Source: DRKI01 sp011051875 (GTDB taxonomy: Bacteria; Desulfobacterota; Desulfobulbia; Desulfobulbales; Desulfobulbaceae). From it: a stretch of 64,000 nucleotides of DNA. The notes under the pieces were generated by a model that was not told the DNA's origin, ran no database searches, and saw only the letters and a program-made list of their open reading frames with translations. The stretch lies in contig JALXDL010000110.1 of the NCBI GenBank assembly GCA_026990385.1, positions 1 through 64,000 on the forward strand, written 5' to 3'. Positions 36,025 to 45,186 of this stretch are shown one piece after another. How positions within the stretch are numbered: position 1 is the first letter of the stretch; every line of letters starts with the position of its first letter. Made by a program: the position numbers and the translations under genes.

Positions 36025-37019
36025 GCCTGCAACGCTGCACCCGCTGTATTCTGCCTGCCACCTTTCCCGGTATCTCGTTCAACGAGGAAGGGGTCTGCAA
36101 CCACTGCCAGCGCTACCGTGGCCGCGCCGTCACCGAGGCGCAGATGAAGAAGTTCGAGCAGAAGTTTCTTGATCTCCTTGAAGAGCGGCGCAACCGCGCC
36201 ACCTATGACATCATTGTCGCCTACAGCGGCGGCAAGGACTCCACCTACACCCTTGATGTCCTGGTCAACAGGTACAAGCTGCGGGTCCTGGCCCTGACCT
36301 TTGACAACACCTTCATCTCGCCCAGGGCAGAGGAGAACATCCGCAAGGTATGCGGCGCCCTGGGTGCGGACCTGCTCGTGGTCCGGCCGAACCCCGGGAT
36401 GCTGCGGAAGATCTTTCGTACCGCTGCCGAGCGGGAACTCTATTCGGCCAAGACCCTGGAACGCGCCTCCACCATCTGCACCTCCTGCATCGGCCTGATC
36501 AAGAACCTGGTACTGCGCACCGCCATCGAAAAAGAGATTCCCTTTGCCGGCTTCGGCTGGTCCCCGGGCCAGGCACCGGTCCAGTCCTCGGTGATGAAGA
36601 CCAATGCCCGGCTCATGCAGTCGACCCGGCAGGCCATCTACCGTCCCCTGCATGAAATCGCCGGTGACGCCATCAATCCCTATTTTGTCACCGAGGAGCA
36701 GTTCCGCCATCCGGAAAAGTTCCCCTGGAACGTGCATCCCCTGGCCTTTCTGCCCTATGACGAGGAGAAGATCGTCGAACGGATCAGACGGTACGGCTGG
36801 GAAAAACCGGACGACACCGACCCCAATTCCTCCAACTGTCTCCTCAATGCCTATGCCAACCAGATCCACAGGCAGCGCTATCATTTCCATCCCTATGTCT
36901 GGGAGATCGCCAACATGGTGCGGGAAGGGGTCATGAGCCGGAAGGAGGGCCTGGAGAAGATCGAACCGCCCGAAGACCCCCGCATGGTGGCCTATACCAG
37001 GGATATCCTCGATACCTGA
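36021..37019 (+). CDS. PP-loop ATPase, WbpG/PseA-like N-acetyl sugar amidotransferase
   Basis: A 332-residue protein with an N-terminal zinc-ribbon-like CTRCILPATFPG...GVCNHC and the PP-loop VAYSGGKDSTYTL. This layout matches WbpG/PseA-type amidotransferases that aminate or amidinate nucleotide sugars using a glutaminase partner; other tRNA-thiolation-like PP-loop enzymes are more distant alternatives. The last of four coupled genes with the glutaminase-bearing AsnB paralogue, a carrier protein and a ligase. Its TGA stop lies inside the left end of dispersed repeat copy B. Confidence 0.85.
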   Translation: MSLQRCTRCILPATFPGISFNEEGVCNHCQRYRGRAVTEAQMKKFEQKFLDLLEERRNRATYDIIVAYSGGKDSTYTLDVLVNRYKLRVLALTFDNTFISPRAEENIRKVCGALGADLLVVRPNPGMLRKIFRTAAERELYSAKTLERASTICTSCIGLIKNLVLRTAIEKEIPFAGFGWSPGQAPVQSSVMKTNARLMQSTRQAIYRPLHEIAGDAINPYFVTEEQFRHPEKFPWNVHPLAFLPYDEEKIVERIRRYGWEKPDDTDPNSSNCLLNAYANQIHRQRYHFHPYVWEIANMVREGVMSRKEGLEKIEPPEDPRMVAYTRDILDT

Positions 37020-37049
37020 ATTAAGCGTTTCACCCACCTGTAAAGAAAC
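37015..37049 (+). repeat. Dispersed palindromic element, copy B (single end, deleted)
   Basis: ctgaattaagcgtttcaccc at 37016-37035, then acctgtaaagaaa, matches the end of copy A with a 6-bp deletion. The repeat includes the stop codon of the preceding gene. Confidence 0.7.
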
Positions 37050-37370
37050 ATGGCGTTTTCAGACCGTTCGCGACGACCTTTGTGAAAGATGCAGGCAGGG
37101 TTGCGGGCCTGGCGGAAATCTTCTTGCAGATGCGCAACTGCTACAAACGCCGGCTGCGGCAGCGGATCTGACGTAACCGATCACGGGATATCCAATTACC
37201 CAGAATTAAAGCAGGACTTGTAAGCGGTTGCAGGGTGGCACAGCTGTGCGTGATTGAATTTCACAATCATACACCCCGTATATTGTGGGGTTCGAGCGCG
37301 TGCAGATGGGGTGCGCTGTGACCGCTCACGATTTGACAGGACCGCCTGGCGGTGCAGGTGGAAGGGATGG
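37050..37370. other. Intergenic region between convergent genes
   Basis: About 320 bp with no convincing gene. One 35-codon open stretch (37067-37171, ending KRRLRQRI-stop) looks like a possible gene tail without a start. A palindromic ggcacagctgtgc-type stretch near 37226-37240 resembles a sigma54 site, but its GG-GC spacing is one base short. No strong terminator is visible. Confidence 0.4.
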
Positions 37371-38834
37371 TTACCCTTTCTCCTCCCGGTGCGGGTCAGG
37401 AGCGGTGTCCCCGGGCGGCCCTGCTCCCTTTTGTCGGTAACGGCTGGAGACGATGTTGTGGCGGCGCATGATCTTCTGCAGGGCCGCCCTGGTCAGGCCA
37501 GAGATCTCCGCGGCCCTGGAGACGTTGCCGCCGGTGGATTCCAGCAGTTCGGAGACATAGCGGACCGTGAACCTGCTGATGGTCTTGTCCTTGGCCACCT
37601 TGTACTGTTCCACGCGGTGGACCCTGTGTCGGCCGCTTCGGCTCTCCTGGGCAGGGCGGCGCAAGTAGCGGGCGCTGATAACATCGTGCGGACAGAAAAG
37701 AACCGCTCCCCGGATCACGTTCTGCAACTCCCGTACATTCCCCGGCCAATCCCGTTCCACCAACTGTTCCACCGCTTCCAGGGAAAACTGTTTCTCCGGC
37801 AGGTTCAGCTCGCTGCAGACCTTGCGGGTGAAATGGTCCACCAGCAGGGGGATGTCCTCGCGGATCTCGGCCAGGGCGGGGGTGTGCAGGGTGACAACGT
37901 TGAGGCGGTAAAAAAGGTCCTCGCGAAAGGTGCGGTCACGGATCTTCTGTTCCAGGTCCCGGTTGGTTGAGGCGATGATGCGTACATCCACGGTGCGGAC
38001 CCTGGTGCTTCCCACCGGCTTGACCTCGTGTTCCTGGAGGACCCGCAGCAGCTTGGTCTGGACCGCCACCGGCACGTCCCCGATCTCGTCCAGGCAGAGG
38101 GTGGAGCCGTCGGCCTCGACAAAGAGTCCCTTCTGGTCCCGGTCGGCGCCGGTAAAGGCGCCGCGCCTGTGGCCGAACAGCTCGCTCTCCAGGAGATGTT
38201 CAGGTATTGCCGGGCAGTTGACCATCAGCATGGGGCGCCGCCGCCGTTTGCTGAGACTGTGGATGGCCCGCGCGGTCAGCTCCTTGCCGGTGCCGGATTC
38301 GCCGCGGATCAGCACCGTGTAGTCGGTCCGGGCCGTGGTACGGATGGCGTGGTAGAGCCGCTGCATGGGCTTGGACTGCCCGACAAAGTCGGCAAAGGGG
38401 GTCGACTCCCTCACCCGGAGACGCAGGTTGGCGTTCTCCCGCACGAGCTGGTTATGTTCCAAGCCCTTGCGCACAGTCCGAAAGAGTCCGGGCTTGTCAA
38501 AGGGCTTGGTGATGAAGTCGTAGGCACCGGCCTTGATGGCCTCCACCGCCGTCTCGATGCTGCCATAGCCGGTCATCATGATCACGGTGATCTCGCCGTC
38601 GATTCGCTGCAGTTTCCTGAGGATCTCGAAACCGTTCATCTCCGGCATCTGGATGTCGAGCAGCACCAAGTCTACCGGCCTGGCCGCGACCATGTCCAGG
38701 GCCTGCCTTGCATCCACGCAGGTGGAGATGGCAAGGCCGGTGAACTCGCGGCCGAGCATCCGCTGCAGCCCCTGCAGAAGGTCCGGCTGGTCGTCAACGA
38801 TCAGTACATGCTGTTCCTGTCTCTCTTTTTCCAT
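37371..38834 (-). CDS. Sigma54-dependent NtrC-family response regulator
   Basis: A 487-residue regulator. The receiver domain has acidic pair VDDQPD and phosphoacceptor Asp60 (LVLLDIQMPEMNG). The AAA+ domain has Walker A GESGTGKE (178-185), the sigma54-contacting GAFTGA loop (225-230) and the Walker B DEIGDVP. A Fis-type helix-turn-helix (NVSRAAEISGLTRAALQKIMRRHN) is near the C-terminus, followed by a short basic/proline tail. It lies 36 bases after the histidine kinase gene on the same strand and is almost certainly its partner. Candidate targets are the divergent transporter genes, but I found no good -24/-12 promoter there. Confidence 0.93.
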   Translation of the reverse strand: MEKERQEQHVLIVDDQPDLLQGLQRMLGREFTGLAISTCVDARQALDMVAARPVDLVLLDIQMPEMNGFEILRKLQRIDGEITVIMMTGYGSIETAVEAIKAGAYDFITKPFDKPGLFRTVRKGLEHNQLVRENANLRLRVRESTPFADFVGQSKPMQRLYHAIRTTARTDYTVLIRGESGTGKELTARAIHSLSKRRRRPMLMVNCPAIPEHLLESELFGHRRGAFTGADRDQKGLFVEADGSTLCLDEIGDVPVAVQTKLLRVLQEHEVKPVGSTRVRTVDVRIIASTNRDLEQKIRDRTFREDLFYRLNVVTLHTPALAEIREDIPLLVDHFTRKVCSELNLPEKQFSLEAVEQLVERDWPGNVRELQNVIRGAVLFCPHDVISARYLRRPAQESRSGRHRVHRVEQYKVAKDKTISRFTVRYVSELLESTGGNVSRAAEISGLTRAALQKIMRRHNIVSSRYRQKGAGPPGDTAPDPHREEKG

Positions 38835-38870
38835 GATCTTCCCGTTGTCCGTTGTGATTGCCTGGTCGGG

Positions 38871-41456
38871 TCAGCTGTCGGCTGTGCCGGGTCCGTCCCC
38901 GGTCCCGTTCCCGGAGCCGAGCGGCAGGATGACGGTGAACCGGGTCCATCGGCCCGGCTTGGATTCCACCAGGATGTCACCGTCATGCTCACGGATGATG
39001 CCGTAGCTCACCGACAGGCCCAGGCCCGTGCCGCCGCTCTGGGACCTGGTGGTGAAAAAGGGGTCAAAGATATTGGCCAGCACCTCCCGGTCGATCCCCC
39101 GGCCATCGTCCTCCACGGTGATGAGCAGCCGGTTTTCCGCCTCGTCATGGCGGCTTACCACCAGGATGATTCCCTCGCCGTCAATGGCATGGGCCGCGTT
39201 CATCAGCAGGTTGAGAAACACCTGCTTCATCTTGTCGTGGTCAAGCAGGGTTTCGGGCAGATCCCGGGCCAGGTGCAGGGTGATGCGGATCTTCTGCTTG
39301 AGAAACTGCTGACGCACCAGGCCGACCACTTCCTCGATGGCCCGGTTGACGGAGCCGATGCTCTTGTCCGTCTTCTGGCTGCGTGAAAAGTTGAGCAGGT
39401 CCGTGACGATACGCTGGCAGGAGCGGGCGTGTTTCTCGATGACACGGATGTCCTCCAGGGCACTGTCCGGCAGGTCCGGGTTGTCTTCCAGCAGGTTGTC
39501 GGTGTAGCAGAGTATGATACCCAGGGGATTGTTGATCTCGTGGGCCACCCCGGCGGCAAGCTGGCCCAGGGAGACCAGTTTCTCGGTCTGCTGGATGTGG
39601 AGTTCCACCTGTTTTTTCTCCGTGATGTCCTTGGCATAGCAGACCACGTTGCGCACCTTGCCGCCCTCGGCAAAGAGGGGATAGAAGCTGACCTCGAAGA
39701 TGCGGCCGTCCTCGGCCTCCACCTGTTCGGTCACCGGACGGTCGGGCGGTTGGGAAAGCGGGGTCCTGCAGGCATTGAACGGACAGAAGTTGCCGAGCGG
39801 CAGGTCGGCCGGGGAACGGTTGAGCGTCTCCTCCATGCGCAGGCCGTGCTGGTCGAGAAACGCCTTGTTGACCATCCTGATCCGGTATTCGGCGTCAAAA
39901 AGGATGACCACGTCGGTGATGCCGTCGAACACCGACTGGAGGAGTTCCTTGCTCTCCACCAGGCGGGCGATGTTCTGCAGGCTCTCGATGGTGATGCCGA
40001 TCTGGTGGCCGATGGAAAAGAGCAGCTCCTGGAGCTGGGGGTCCACCTCCTCCAGGTCCGGGCCGAGAAAGGTCATGACCCCCAGGACCTGGGATCGGCA
40101 GCAGAGGGGTACGTTGAAGTTGCTGGCCAGTACGGTCTCGGCACCGGTAAGGCTGAGCCGGCTGCAGGCGGCCTCCTGGATGAAGCGGTCAAAATCGAGC
40201 ATCTTTCCGTCCAGGTAGGGGAGGCAGACCTGGGGATCAAAGGGGATGGTCTCGTCCAGGATGGATGCCTGTTGCCGACACTGGAGCACCAGCCGGGCCC
40301 CCTGCCGGTCCAGGAGGTAGATGCCGGCACCCCGGGCCGGGATCACCGTGAGGGCCTGTTCCAGGACCCTGGGCAGGATATCGGCCAGGTGGACCGACTG
40401 GGTGATCAGCTCGCTGATGGTGTTCAGGGTCCGCAGCTCCTGGCCCCGGGTTATCACCTTTTCCCGCAGCTGCTGTTCCGAGCGCTGCAGCGCCAGGGTC
40501 CGTTCCGCCACCTTTTTCTCCAGGTTTTTTGCGTAGTCTTCGAGCTGGTGCCGGGTGGAGCGCAGGTGGCGGGCCACGGCCCGGACAGAGGCCGCCAGCT
40601 CACTGAACTCATCCTTGGACCTGGCCTGTTCATAGAGCTGGACGCCATGTTCATCACGCAGGTTGTCGCGGAAGATCTCCAGCAGGCCGCGCAGGTCGTG
40701 GATGACCAGCTTGTTGAAGAAAAACCAGACAATGCCGTACAGGAGCAGGACCGAGACAAAGGTGGTGCAGAAGACCTTCCATCCCACCTCGAGGATGGGG
40801 AGCAGCCCCACGTTCACAGGAACACTGACGCTGACCACGCCGTTGATCTCGTTGACCTGGCGTCCGAATCCCCGCTCGCTGCCGTAGAGACTGATTACCG
40901 CCCGCGGCGCCCTGTCCGGGTCGCCGTGGCAGTGAAGACAGGAGGCGGCGAACCGGACCGGCTTGAAACGCATGTACATGTGGCCGTCTCCGGTCCTGAC
41001 GATGCCGTGCCAGTCTTCGGCCTCGGGATGGCTTGCAAAGTAGTCGATTTTTTCCCGTTCCAGGGCGTTGGCCTCGAATTTTTCGTTCCTGGCATTGATG
41101 GCCACCCGCCGGTATGAAAAGGCGGGCAGCTGGTCCTGGAACCTGTCCATCACCACCCGGCCGATGTACGAGGTGGACATGGCCTCGAGGATAAAGGCCT
41201 CCCTGCCAAGCACCTCGAACATCCTGGGCCGGAGCACCTCCCGGACGTACGCCCTGGTGGACTCCACTGCCGCCATGATCAGCTCCGTCTTCTGGTACCC
41301 TTCCTTTTCGAGCATCTTCTTCTCATGCAGGTAGAGCAGGGCGGTCACCACCAGGCAGAAGCCGATAAAGATGCAGGCCAGGCCGAGCATGAACCGTGAC
41401 TGCAGGCCGAAGGCGGGCCTGGGTGTTGCGTCCGGTACTCCATTGTCCTGTCGCAC
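38871..41456 (-). CDS. Membrane histidine kinase with periplasmic CxxCH (c-heme, Tll0287/DUF3365-like) sensor
   Basis: An 861-residue sensor kinase. TM1 (about 20-42), a periplasmic domain with Cys173-Leu-His-Cys-His (SCLHCHGDPDRAP), TM2 (about 220-245), a HAMP/coiled-coil linker, GAF (about 340-495) and PAS (about 500-625), then HisKA with phosphoacceptor His639 (AAGVAHEINNP) and an HATPase ending in GTGLGLSVSYGI. CxxCH in this domain family binds c-type heme covalently, suggesting redox or gas sensing. Start GTG 41456 is preferred because a perfect aggaggtga lies 8 bases upstream; a GTG at 41468 would overlap that site. Confidence 0.9.
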   Translation of the reverse strand: MRQDNGVPDATPRPAFGLQSRFMLGLACIFIGFCLVVTALLYLHEKKMLEKEGYQKTELIMAAVESTRAYVREVLRPRMFEVLGREAFILEAMSTSYIGRVVMDRFQDQLPAFSYRRVAINARNEKFEANALEREKIDYFASHPEAEDWHGIVRTGDGHMYMRFKPVRFAASCLHCHGDPDRAPRAVISLYGSERGFGRQVNEINGVVSVSVPVNVGLLPILEVGWKVFCTTFVSVLLLYGIVWFFFNKLVIHDLRGLLEIFRDNLRDEHGVQLYEQARSKDEFSELAASVRAVARHLRSTRHQLEDYAKNLEKKVAERTLALQRSEQQLREKVITRGQELRTLNTISELITQSVHLADILPRVLEQALTVIPARGAGIYLLDRQGARLVLQCRQQASILDETIPFDPQVCLPYLDGKMLDFDRFIQEAACSRLSLTGAETVLASNFNVPLCCRSQVLGVMTFLGPDLEEVDPQLQELLFSIGHQIGITIESLQNIARLVESKELLQSVFDGITDVVILFDAEYRIRMVNKAFLDQHGLRMEETLNRSPADLPLGNFCPFNACRTPLSQPPDRPVTEQVEAEDGRIFEVSFYPLFAEGGKVRNVVCYAKDITEKKQVELHIQQTEKLVSLGQLAAGVAHEINNPLGIILCYTDNLLEDNPDLPDSALEDIRVIEKHARSCQRIVTDLLNFSRSQKTDKSIGSVNRAIEEVVGLVRQQFLKQKIRITLHLARDLPETLLDHDKMKQVFLNLLMNAAHAIDGEGIILVVSRHDEAENRLLITVEDDGRGIDREVLANIFDPFFTTRSQSGGTGLGLSVSYGIIREHDGDILVESKPGRWTRFTVILPLGSGNGTGDGPGTADS

Positions 41457-41913
41457 GGGAACTGTCACCTCCTGTTACCGGTATGGGACCAGGCCGGACT
41501 GGAACCAGGTGCCTGCGTCCACAGGTATGCACTGCCGCCTCAGGGAAGCACCCGCTCATCGGGGCCGGCAGCAGCGGTGGTGCCTCTGGGGTGCCTCCTC
41601 GGGGAAGCACCATGTTGTGGTCTTGTGCCACAGATTTCCTCTCCTGCAAAGAAAAAAGCGCGGCGATGCCTGTAATTACTTGTTGTTCCGTTCTTGTTGT
41701 TTTGCTGCTCCCCGGCCGCTCCTTTGGGCCCTGATATTGCTACAGAGAGGTCCCGGGCCTGCAGCGAACCGGCCCGCCTGCACAGATACGGGGCACCTGT
41801 GCCAACATACTGTTTTGAGGATGTGAAAACAAGGAGTTGTCAGTCATTGACCAGTTGCAGCAGGGCAGTCGGGGTCACTGCAGGCAGTCGTTTCCGGACA
41901 AATGGAGGATACC
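41457..41913. other. Divergent intergenic region between kinase and transporter operon
   Basis: About 450 bp between the histidine kinase start and the first plus-strand gene. It contains repeated ggtgcct and gggaagcacc motifs (41507-41610), a gggcacctgtgcc-type palindrome near 41795 and a T-rich tract (41675-41705). No convincing gene, and no GG-N10-GC sigma54 site with correct spacing was found by eye. Promoters for both directions must lie here. Confidence 0.5.
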
Positions 41914-42192
41914 ATGAACAAACCGGGCCGCGGTATCATCATGTTCATTTTTCTCGGTCTTGCGGCCAGCCTGGTCCTGATCGCGACCACGGACCACCTG
42001 GCACCCCTGATGCGCTTCATCCTGGACACCGACCATGGCACAGCGCCCCAGCTCGTTGGTTGTGCAGTGGCTGCGGCGGCCTTTCTCAAGCTGGTCCATT
42101 TTCTGCTCGACACGCTGGGCAGATATTTTGCGCATGAACTCGATTCCATCCATTCCAACCCTGTCAAAAGAAAAGGAGGTGATCACCACTGA
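41914..42192 (+). CDS. Small two-helix membrane protein upstream of the YeiH transporter
   Basis: A 92-residue protein: basic start, hydrophobic helix 1 (about 8-26, IIMFIFLGLAASLVLIATT), an acidic loop, helix 2 (about 45-62, LVGCAVAAAAFLKLVHFLL) and a charged tail. ATG 41914 has ggagga at 5 bases; the ATG at 41902 overlaps that site. No family is recognised. First gene of the plus-strand series leading to the transporter, so an accessory or regulatory subunit is a plausible inference. Confidence 0.75.
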   Translation: MNKPGRGIIMFIFLGLAASLVLIATTDHLAPLMRFILDTDHGTAPQLVGCAVAAAAFLKLVHFLLDTLGRYFAHELDSIHSNPVKRKGGDHH

Positions 42193-42200
42193 GACAGGAT

Positions 42201-42281
42201 CCTGAATTGAGCGTCTCACCCGTCTGCCAATGGAAAAAGATAAATGATTATGAATAATACAGTGTTGCAGATGGATGAAAC
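42201..42281 (+). repeat. Dispersed palindromic element, copy C (near full length)
   Basis: Left end cctgaattgagcgtctcacc (42201-42220), interior tggaaaaagataaatgatta, then acagtgttgcagatgg and gatgaaac as the diverged inverted right end. It aligns along its whole length with the reverse complement of copy A at 14622-14720, with an interior gap. A further gatcgctcaacccggg at 42388-42403 resembles another inverted end. Confidence 0.8.
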
Positions 42282-42300
42282 CCTTCGGGGTTTTCATTGT
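42275..42300 (+). terminator. Possible terminator after the small membrane protein
   Basis: aaccc-ttc-gggg-tt hairpin (42279-42293) followed by ttttcattgtt, at the right border of repeat copy C. It could separate the small membrane protein from the transporter gene or act as an attenuator; the T-tract is short. Confidence 0.4.
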
Positions 42301-42531
42301 TCCCCGGTCTGCTTCGCCCTGCGCTGTTCCATGTGGGCAGGACTGCAAAGCAACACGGCAAAACTCGCATCCCGTGGGAAAAATGAAGATCGCTCAACCC
42401 GGGATATTGCATTTTTCAGACCAGGGATCCGCGGCCAGGCCGCGGCGGAACCCACCCGTGATTCCCGGAAGACCTGACCGCCGGCATGGGGCTGCGGTCC
42501 GGTTTTCCCGGCACAGCAAAGGAGAGAAAGT

Positions 42532-44160
42532 ATGGCCCAGATACAGGACAACAAGCCGCTGTTCATCATCAGCGGCCTCATGATACTGTACGCGCTGCTG
42601 GCCAGCAGCGGCATCCTGCATCCCCTGATGAAATACCTGCATACCGCCAAGACCGCGGACCTTCAGGTGACCATGGGATTCATTGCCGGAGGCATCGGAA
42701 TTCTCGGTGCCATTATCAATTCGGTGCGCAAACCCGGCACCACCCTCATCGACCGGTTTGTTCTCCAACCCCTGCCCGGCATCCTCATGATCCTGCTCAT
42801 GGCCATGGCCATCCGCTGGTACGTGGAGCCGGTGGTCAAGCTGATCAGCCACAGTCTGCAGCCGGTTCTCGGGTTCAAGATCTACAAGGTGCTCAATCTC
42901 AACTACGTCATCCTCGGCCTGCTGGCGGGCGTCATCCTGACCAACACCTACGGCATTCCCAAGTTTGCCCAGGCCGGCGTCAAGTGTGCCCGTTTCGTCC
43001 TCAAGATGGGTGTCATCATGCTCGGCGCCCGGTACAGCTTCGCCGAGCTCGCCAAGCTGGGAACCTACAGTATCTTCCTGGTCGGCTTCTTCGTTCTCGG
43101 CACGGTTTTTTTCGTGCTCTGGCTGGGCGGTATCTTCAAACAGCCCAAGACCATGACCGGCGTTCTCTCTGCCGGCATGGGCGTGTGCGGCGTGTCGGCA
43201 ACAGTGGCCGTGGCGCCTGTGGTCAAGGCCAGAAGCGAGGAGATGGCCTATACCATCGGTACCATCCTTTCCTTCGGCATCATCTGCATGTTCGTCTTTC
43301 CCACCATCGGTCACATGGCCGGCATGAACGCGGTTCAGTTCGGAGCCTGGGCCGGCACCGGCATCCTCAACTCGGCCCAGGTCGCTGCCGCGGCCCTGGC
43401 CTTCAATGCCGTGGATATCAAGACCCTGAAGGTGGCCGAGATCTTCAACATCACCCGGGTCCTCTTTCTGCCCATCATCGTCCTGGTGCTGGCCACCTGG
43501 TTTGGCAAGGAAAGCGGCAAGAAGCTGACCTTCAAGGAAGTGGTCATCGACAAGTTCCCCATCTTCATTCTCGGCTTCCTGCTCCTGTTCGCCATGTCCT
43601 CCATGGGACTTTTCTCGCCGCCGACGCATTATAAGGGCAAATTCATTGATTTCAGTTATAATGACAGGACCCAGATAACGGAAAAGGAATGGGAGACCCT
43701 GAAGAAGGCGGTGGATACAGGCACCATCAAGGGGCTGACTCCCGAGCAGATGGAGGCGGTCAAGGACCTGGTCGCCCAGCGCCAGATTGCCGGCAATTAC
43801 GAGGATCGCAACGACAAGAAACTGTTCTACCGCCAGGGCGAGCAGCGGATGTTCCAGCTCGAGGCCATCCTGGCCGCCGCCAAGGCCAAGACCATCGAGA
43901 TCCCCCCGGATGTCAAGGCGGCCATCAAGCATGCGGTCAAGCAGGTGCACAAGAAGTCCAAGACCGTCACCACCCTGACCGACTGCATGATCTGGTTCTT
44001 TGCCTTCGGTCTTATCGGCCTTGGCATGCAGATCACCAAGAAGGCCATCTTCCAGGCCGGCGGTTGGCCCCTGGTCATCGGTGTCATCTCCGGCGTCACC
44101 AAGGCGGCCCTGTCGTTCGTGGTGGTCCTCTGGCTGGTCAAGGACGTGGTCCTGAAATAA
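42532..44160 (+). CDS. YeiH-family putative sulfate exporter with inserted soluble domain
   Basis: A 542-residue transporter of the YeiH (PF03601) family, annotated elsewhere as a putative sulfate or sulfite exporter. About ten hydrophobic helices, with family blocks VKCARFVLKMGVIMLGARYSF, SAGMGVCGVSATVAVAPVVKA and GTGILNSAQVAAAA. Usual members are about 330-350 residues. Here roughly 115 soluble residues (about 362-476; YNDRTQITEKEWETLKK, a helical Lys/Glu-rich segment) are inserted before the last helices (CMIWFFAFGLIGLGMQI). Its neighbours are two small membrane proteins and signalling genes, suggesting regulated flux. Confidence 0.88.
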   Translation: MAQIQDNKPLFIISGLMILYALLASSGILHPLMKYLHTAKTADLQVTMGFIAGGIGILGAIINSVRKPGTTLIDRFVLQPLPGILMILLMAMAIRWYVEPVVKLISHSLQPVLGFKIYKVLNLNYVILGLLAGVILTNTYGIPKFAQAGVKCARFVLKMGVIMLGARYSFAELAKLGTYSIFLVGFFVLGTVFFVLWLGGIFKQPKTMTGVLSAGMGVCGVSATVAVAPVVKARSEEMAYTIGTILSFGIICMFVFPTIGHMAGMNAVQFGAWAGTGILNSAQVAAAALAFNAVDIKTLKVAEIFNITRVLFLPIIVLVLATWFGKESGKKLTFKEVVIDKFPIFILGFLLLFAMSSMGLFSPPTHYKGKFIDFSYNDRTQITEKEWETLKKAVDTGTIKGLTPEQMEAVKDLVAQRQIAGNYEDRNDKKLFYRQGEQRMFQLEAILAAAKAKTIEIPPDVKAAIKHAVKQVHKKSKTVTTLTDCMIWFFAFGLIGLGMQITKKAIFQAGGWPLVIGVISGVTKAALSFVVVLWLVKDVVLK

Positions 44161-44247
44161 TGCGCCGATCAATGGGCGCAACGAGAAAAGTAATCCGGAT
44201 CGCGAGCTTCCGCTTTCGGTCCCGGCTTTTTCCGGAGGGATATTTTC

Positions 44248-44445
44248 ATGAGTGAAGACAAGATAAAAATAGAGACCGGTGATGCCGGCAAGGGGGAATC
44301 CGAGATCTCCCGCGACGCCAACACGGAAGAACTCGAGGAGCGGGCACTGTCCGTCTTTGCCAGTGAGCGGAACGAGGACATCACCGCCCTCGTCCTGTCA
44401 CTGATCACCACCTTCCTGGTGCTGCTGTTCACCAAGTGGCTGTAG
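44248..44445 (+). CDS. Small tail-anchored membrane protein
   Basis: A 65-residue protein: a highly acidic hydrophilic part (ERALSVFASERNEDITAL) and one C-terminal hydrophobic helix (LVLSLITTFLVLLFTKWL). A ggaggg site precedes the ATG. It lies 87 bases after the transporter stop on the same strand, with a tgcgcc/ggcgca hairpin between (44161-44180). No family recognised; a single-helix accessory subunit of the transporter is an inference from position and topology. Confidence 0.7.
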   Translation: MSEDKIKIETGDAGKGESEISRDANTEELEERALSVFASERNEDITALVLSLITTFLVLLFTKWL

Positions 44446-44681
44446 CGCAGGCCACCCGGGCCTGCAAGGCCTGACCCGGCCCGATCCCGCGGCATCCCGC
44501 CATGGTGCCGCGGGGTTGTTGCCGGGAACCGGGCTGAAGCTGTTCCAGGGGGGCGTGTTCTGTTTCCCCGCTTCTTTGTCCGTGATCCCGGTGTCCGGAA
44601 CCTGTACGGTTTCATCCGGGATGCCACCTGTCAAGAATTGTTGCGGCTGGACCCGGGAACATCCGGTCCGGCACTACCGGT
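44446..44681 (+). other. Intergenic region before the universal stress protein gene
   Basis: About 235 bp of GC-rich sequence with short dyads (ccgcgg, catccggg...), no open gene, no clear promoter and no T-tract terminator. Its length suggests that a separate promoter for the signalling genes downstream could lie here. Confidence 0.4.
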
Positions 44682-45185
44682 ATGTCCATGTTCCAATCCC
44701 TCCTCCTTTGCACCCACGGCACGGCCGGCGCCAGGCAGGCCGAGCAACTGGTTTTTGCCACCCTGTGCGCGGCTGCCCCGGATATCCGGATCACCGTGCT
44801 GACCATCATCGACCGGGACTGGCAGGACATGACCGGCGACGACTGGCTCAACTCCAGCAAGACCCACGCCGCATTTCTTGATCACGTCCAGCAGCAGGTG
44901 CAGGAGGAGAACGAGGAAGACTGGCAGAGGATCAGGAGGACGTATCCTGCCGCGGCCGCGGCCACCTTTGTCTCCGTTGTGGGCCCCATCGAGGAGACCA
45001 TGGCCGTGGAGGCGGAAAAGCGGGGGTGTGACCTGATCGTCATCGGTCCCCATCGGAAGAGCCGCCGCCTCTTCAACCTGGAGATGGACAAGGGCCTCCG
45101 GGCGCGGACCGATACCCTGCTTCTGCACCGCCTCCTGCCCTGCCCCCTGCTGATAGCGCCGCTGCACCCGGAGAATGGGCCCTGA
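44682..45185 (+). CDS. Universal stress protein (UspA family)
   Basis: A 167-residue UspA-fold protein: start FQSLLLCTHGTAGARQAEQLV, internal FVSVVGPIEETMAVEAEKRGCDLIVIG and C-terminal LLPCPLLIAP. The ATP-binding loop normally GxxG-9x-GS/T is only partly kept (IGPHRKSRRLFN lacks the later glycine and serine), so nucleotide binding is doubtful. The next gene starts one base after its stop, which indicates close coupling with the unknown tail-anchored protein. Confidence 0.88.
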   Translation: MSMFQSLLLCTHGTAGARQAEQLVFATLCAAAPDIRITVLTIIDRDWQDMTGDDWLNSSKTHAAFLDHVQQQVQEENEEDWQRIRRTYPAAAAATFVSVVGPIEETMAVEAEKRGCDLIVIGPHRKSRRLFNLEMDKGLRARTDTLLLHRLLPCPLLIAPLHPENGP

Positions 45186-45186
45186 C

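Noticed and set aside
37067..37171. 35-codon open stretch that looks like a gene tail
   Set aside because: No start codon and no recognised homology; too short to support.
37226..37245. Possible sigma54 promoter (tggcac...gc)
   Set aside because: The spacing between GG and GC is one base too short and the site is between convergent genes.
41457..42531. NtrC-dependent -24/-12 promoter upstream of the transporter genes
   Set aside because: Several GG...GC pairs exist but none has the correct spacing; a profile search is needed before claiming one.
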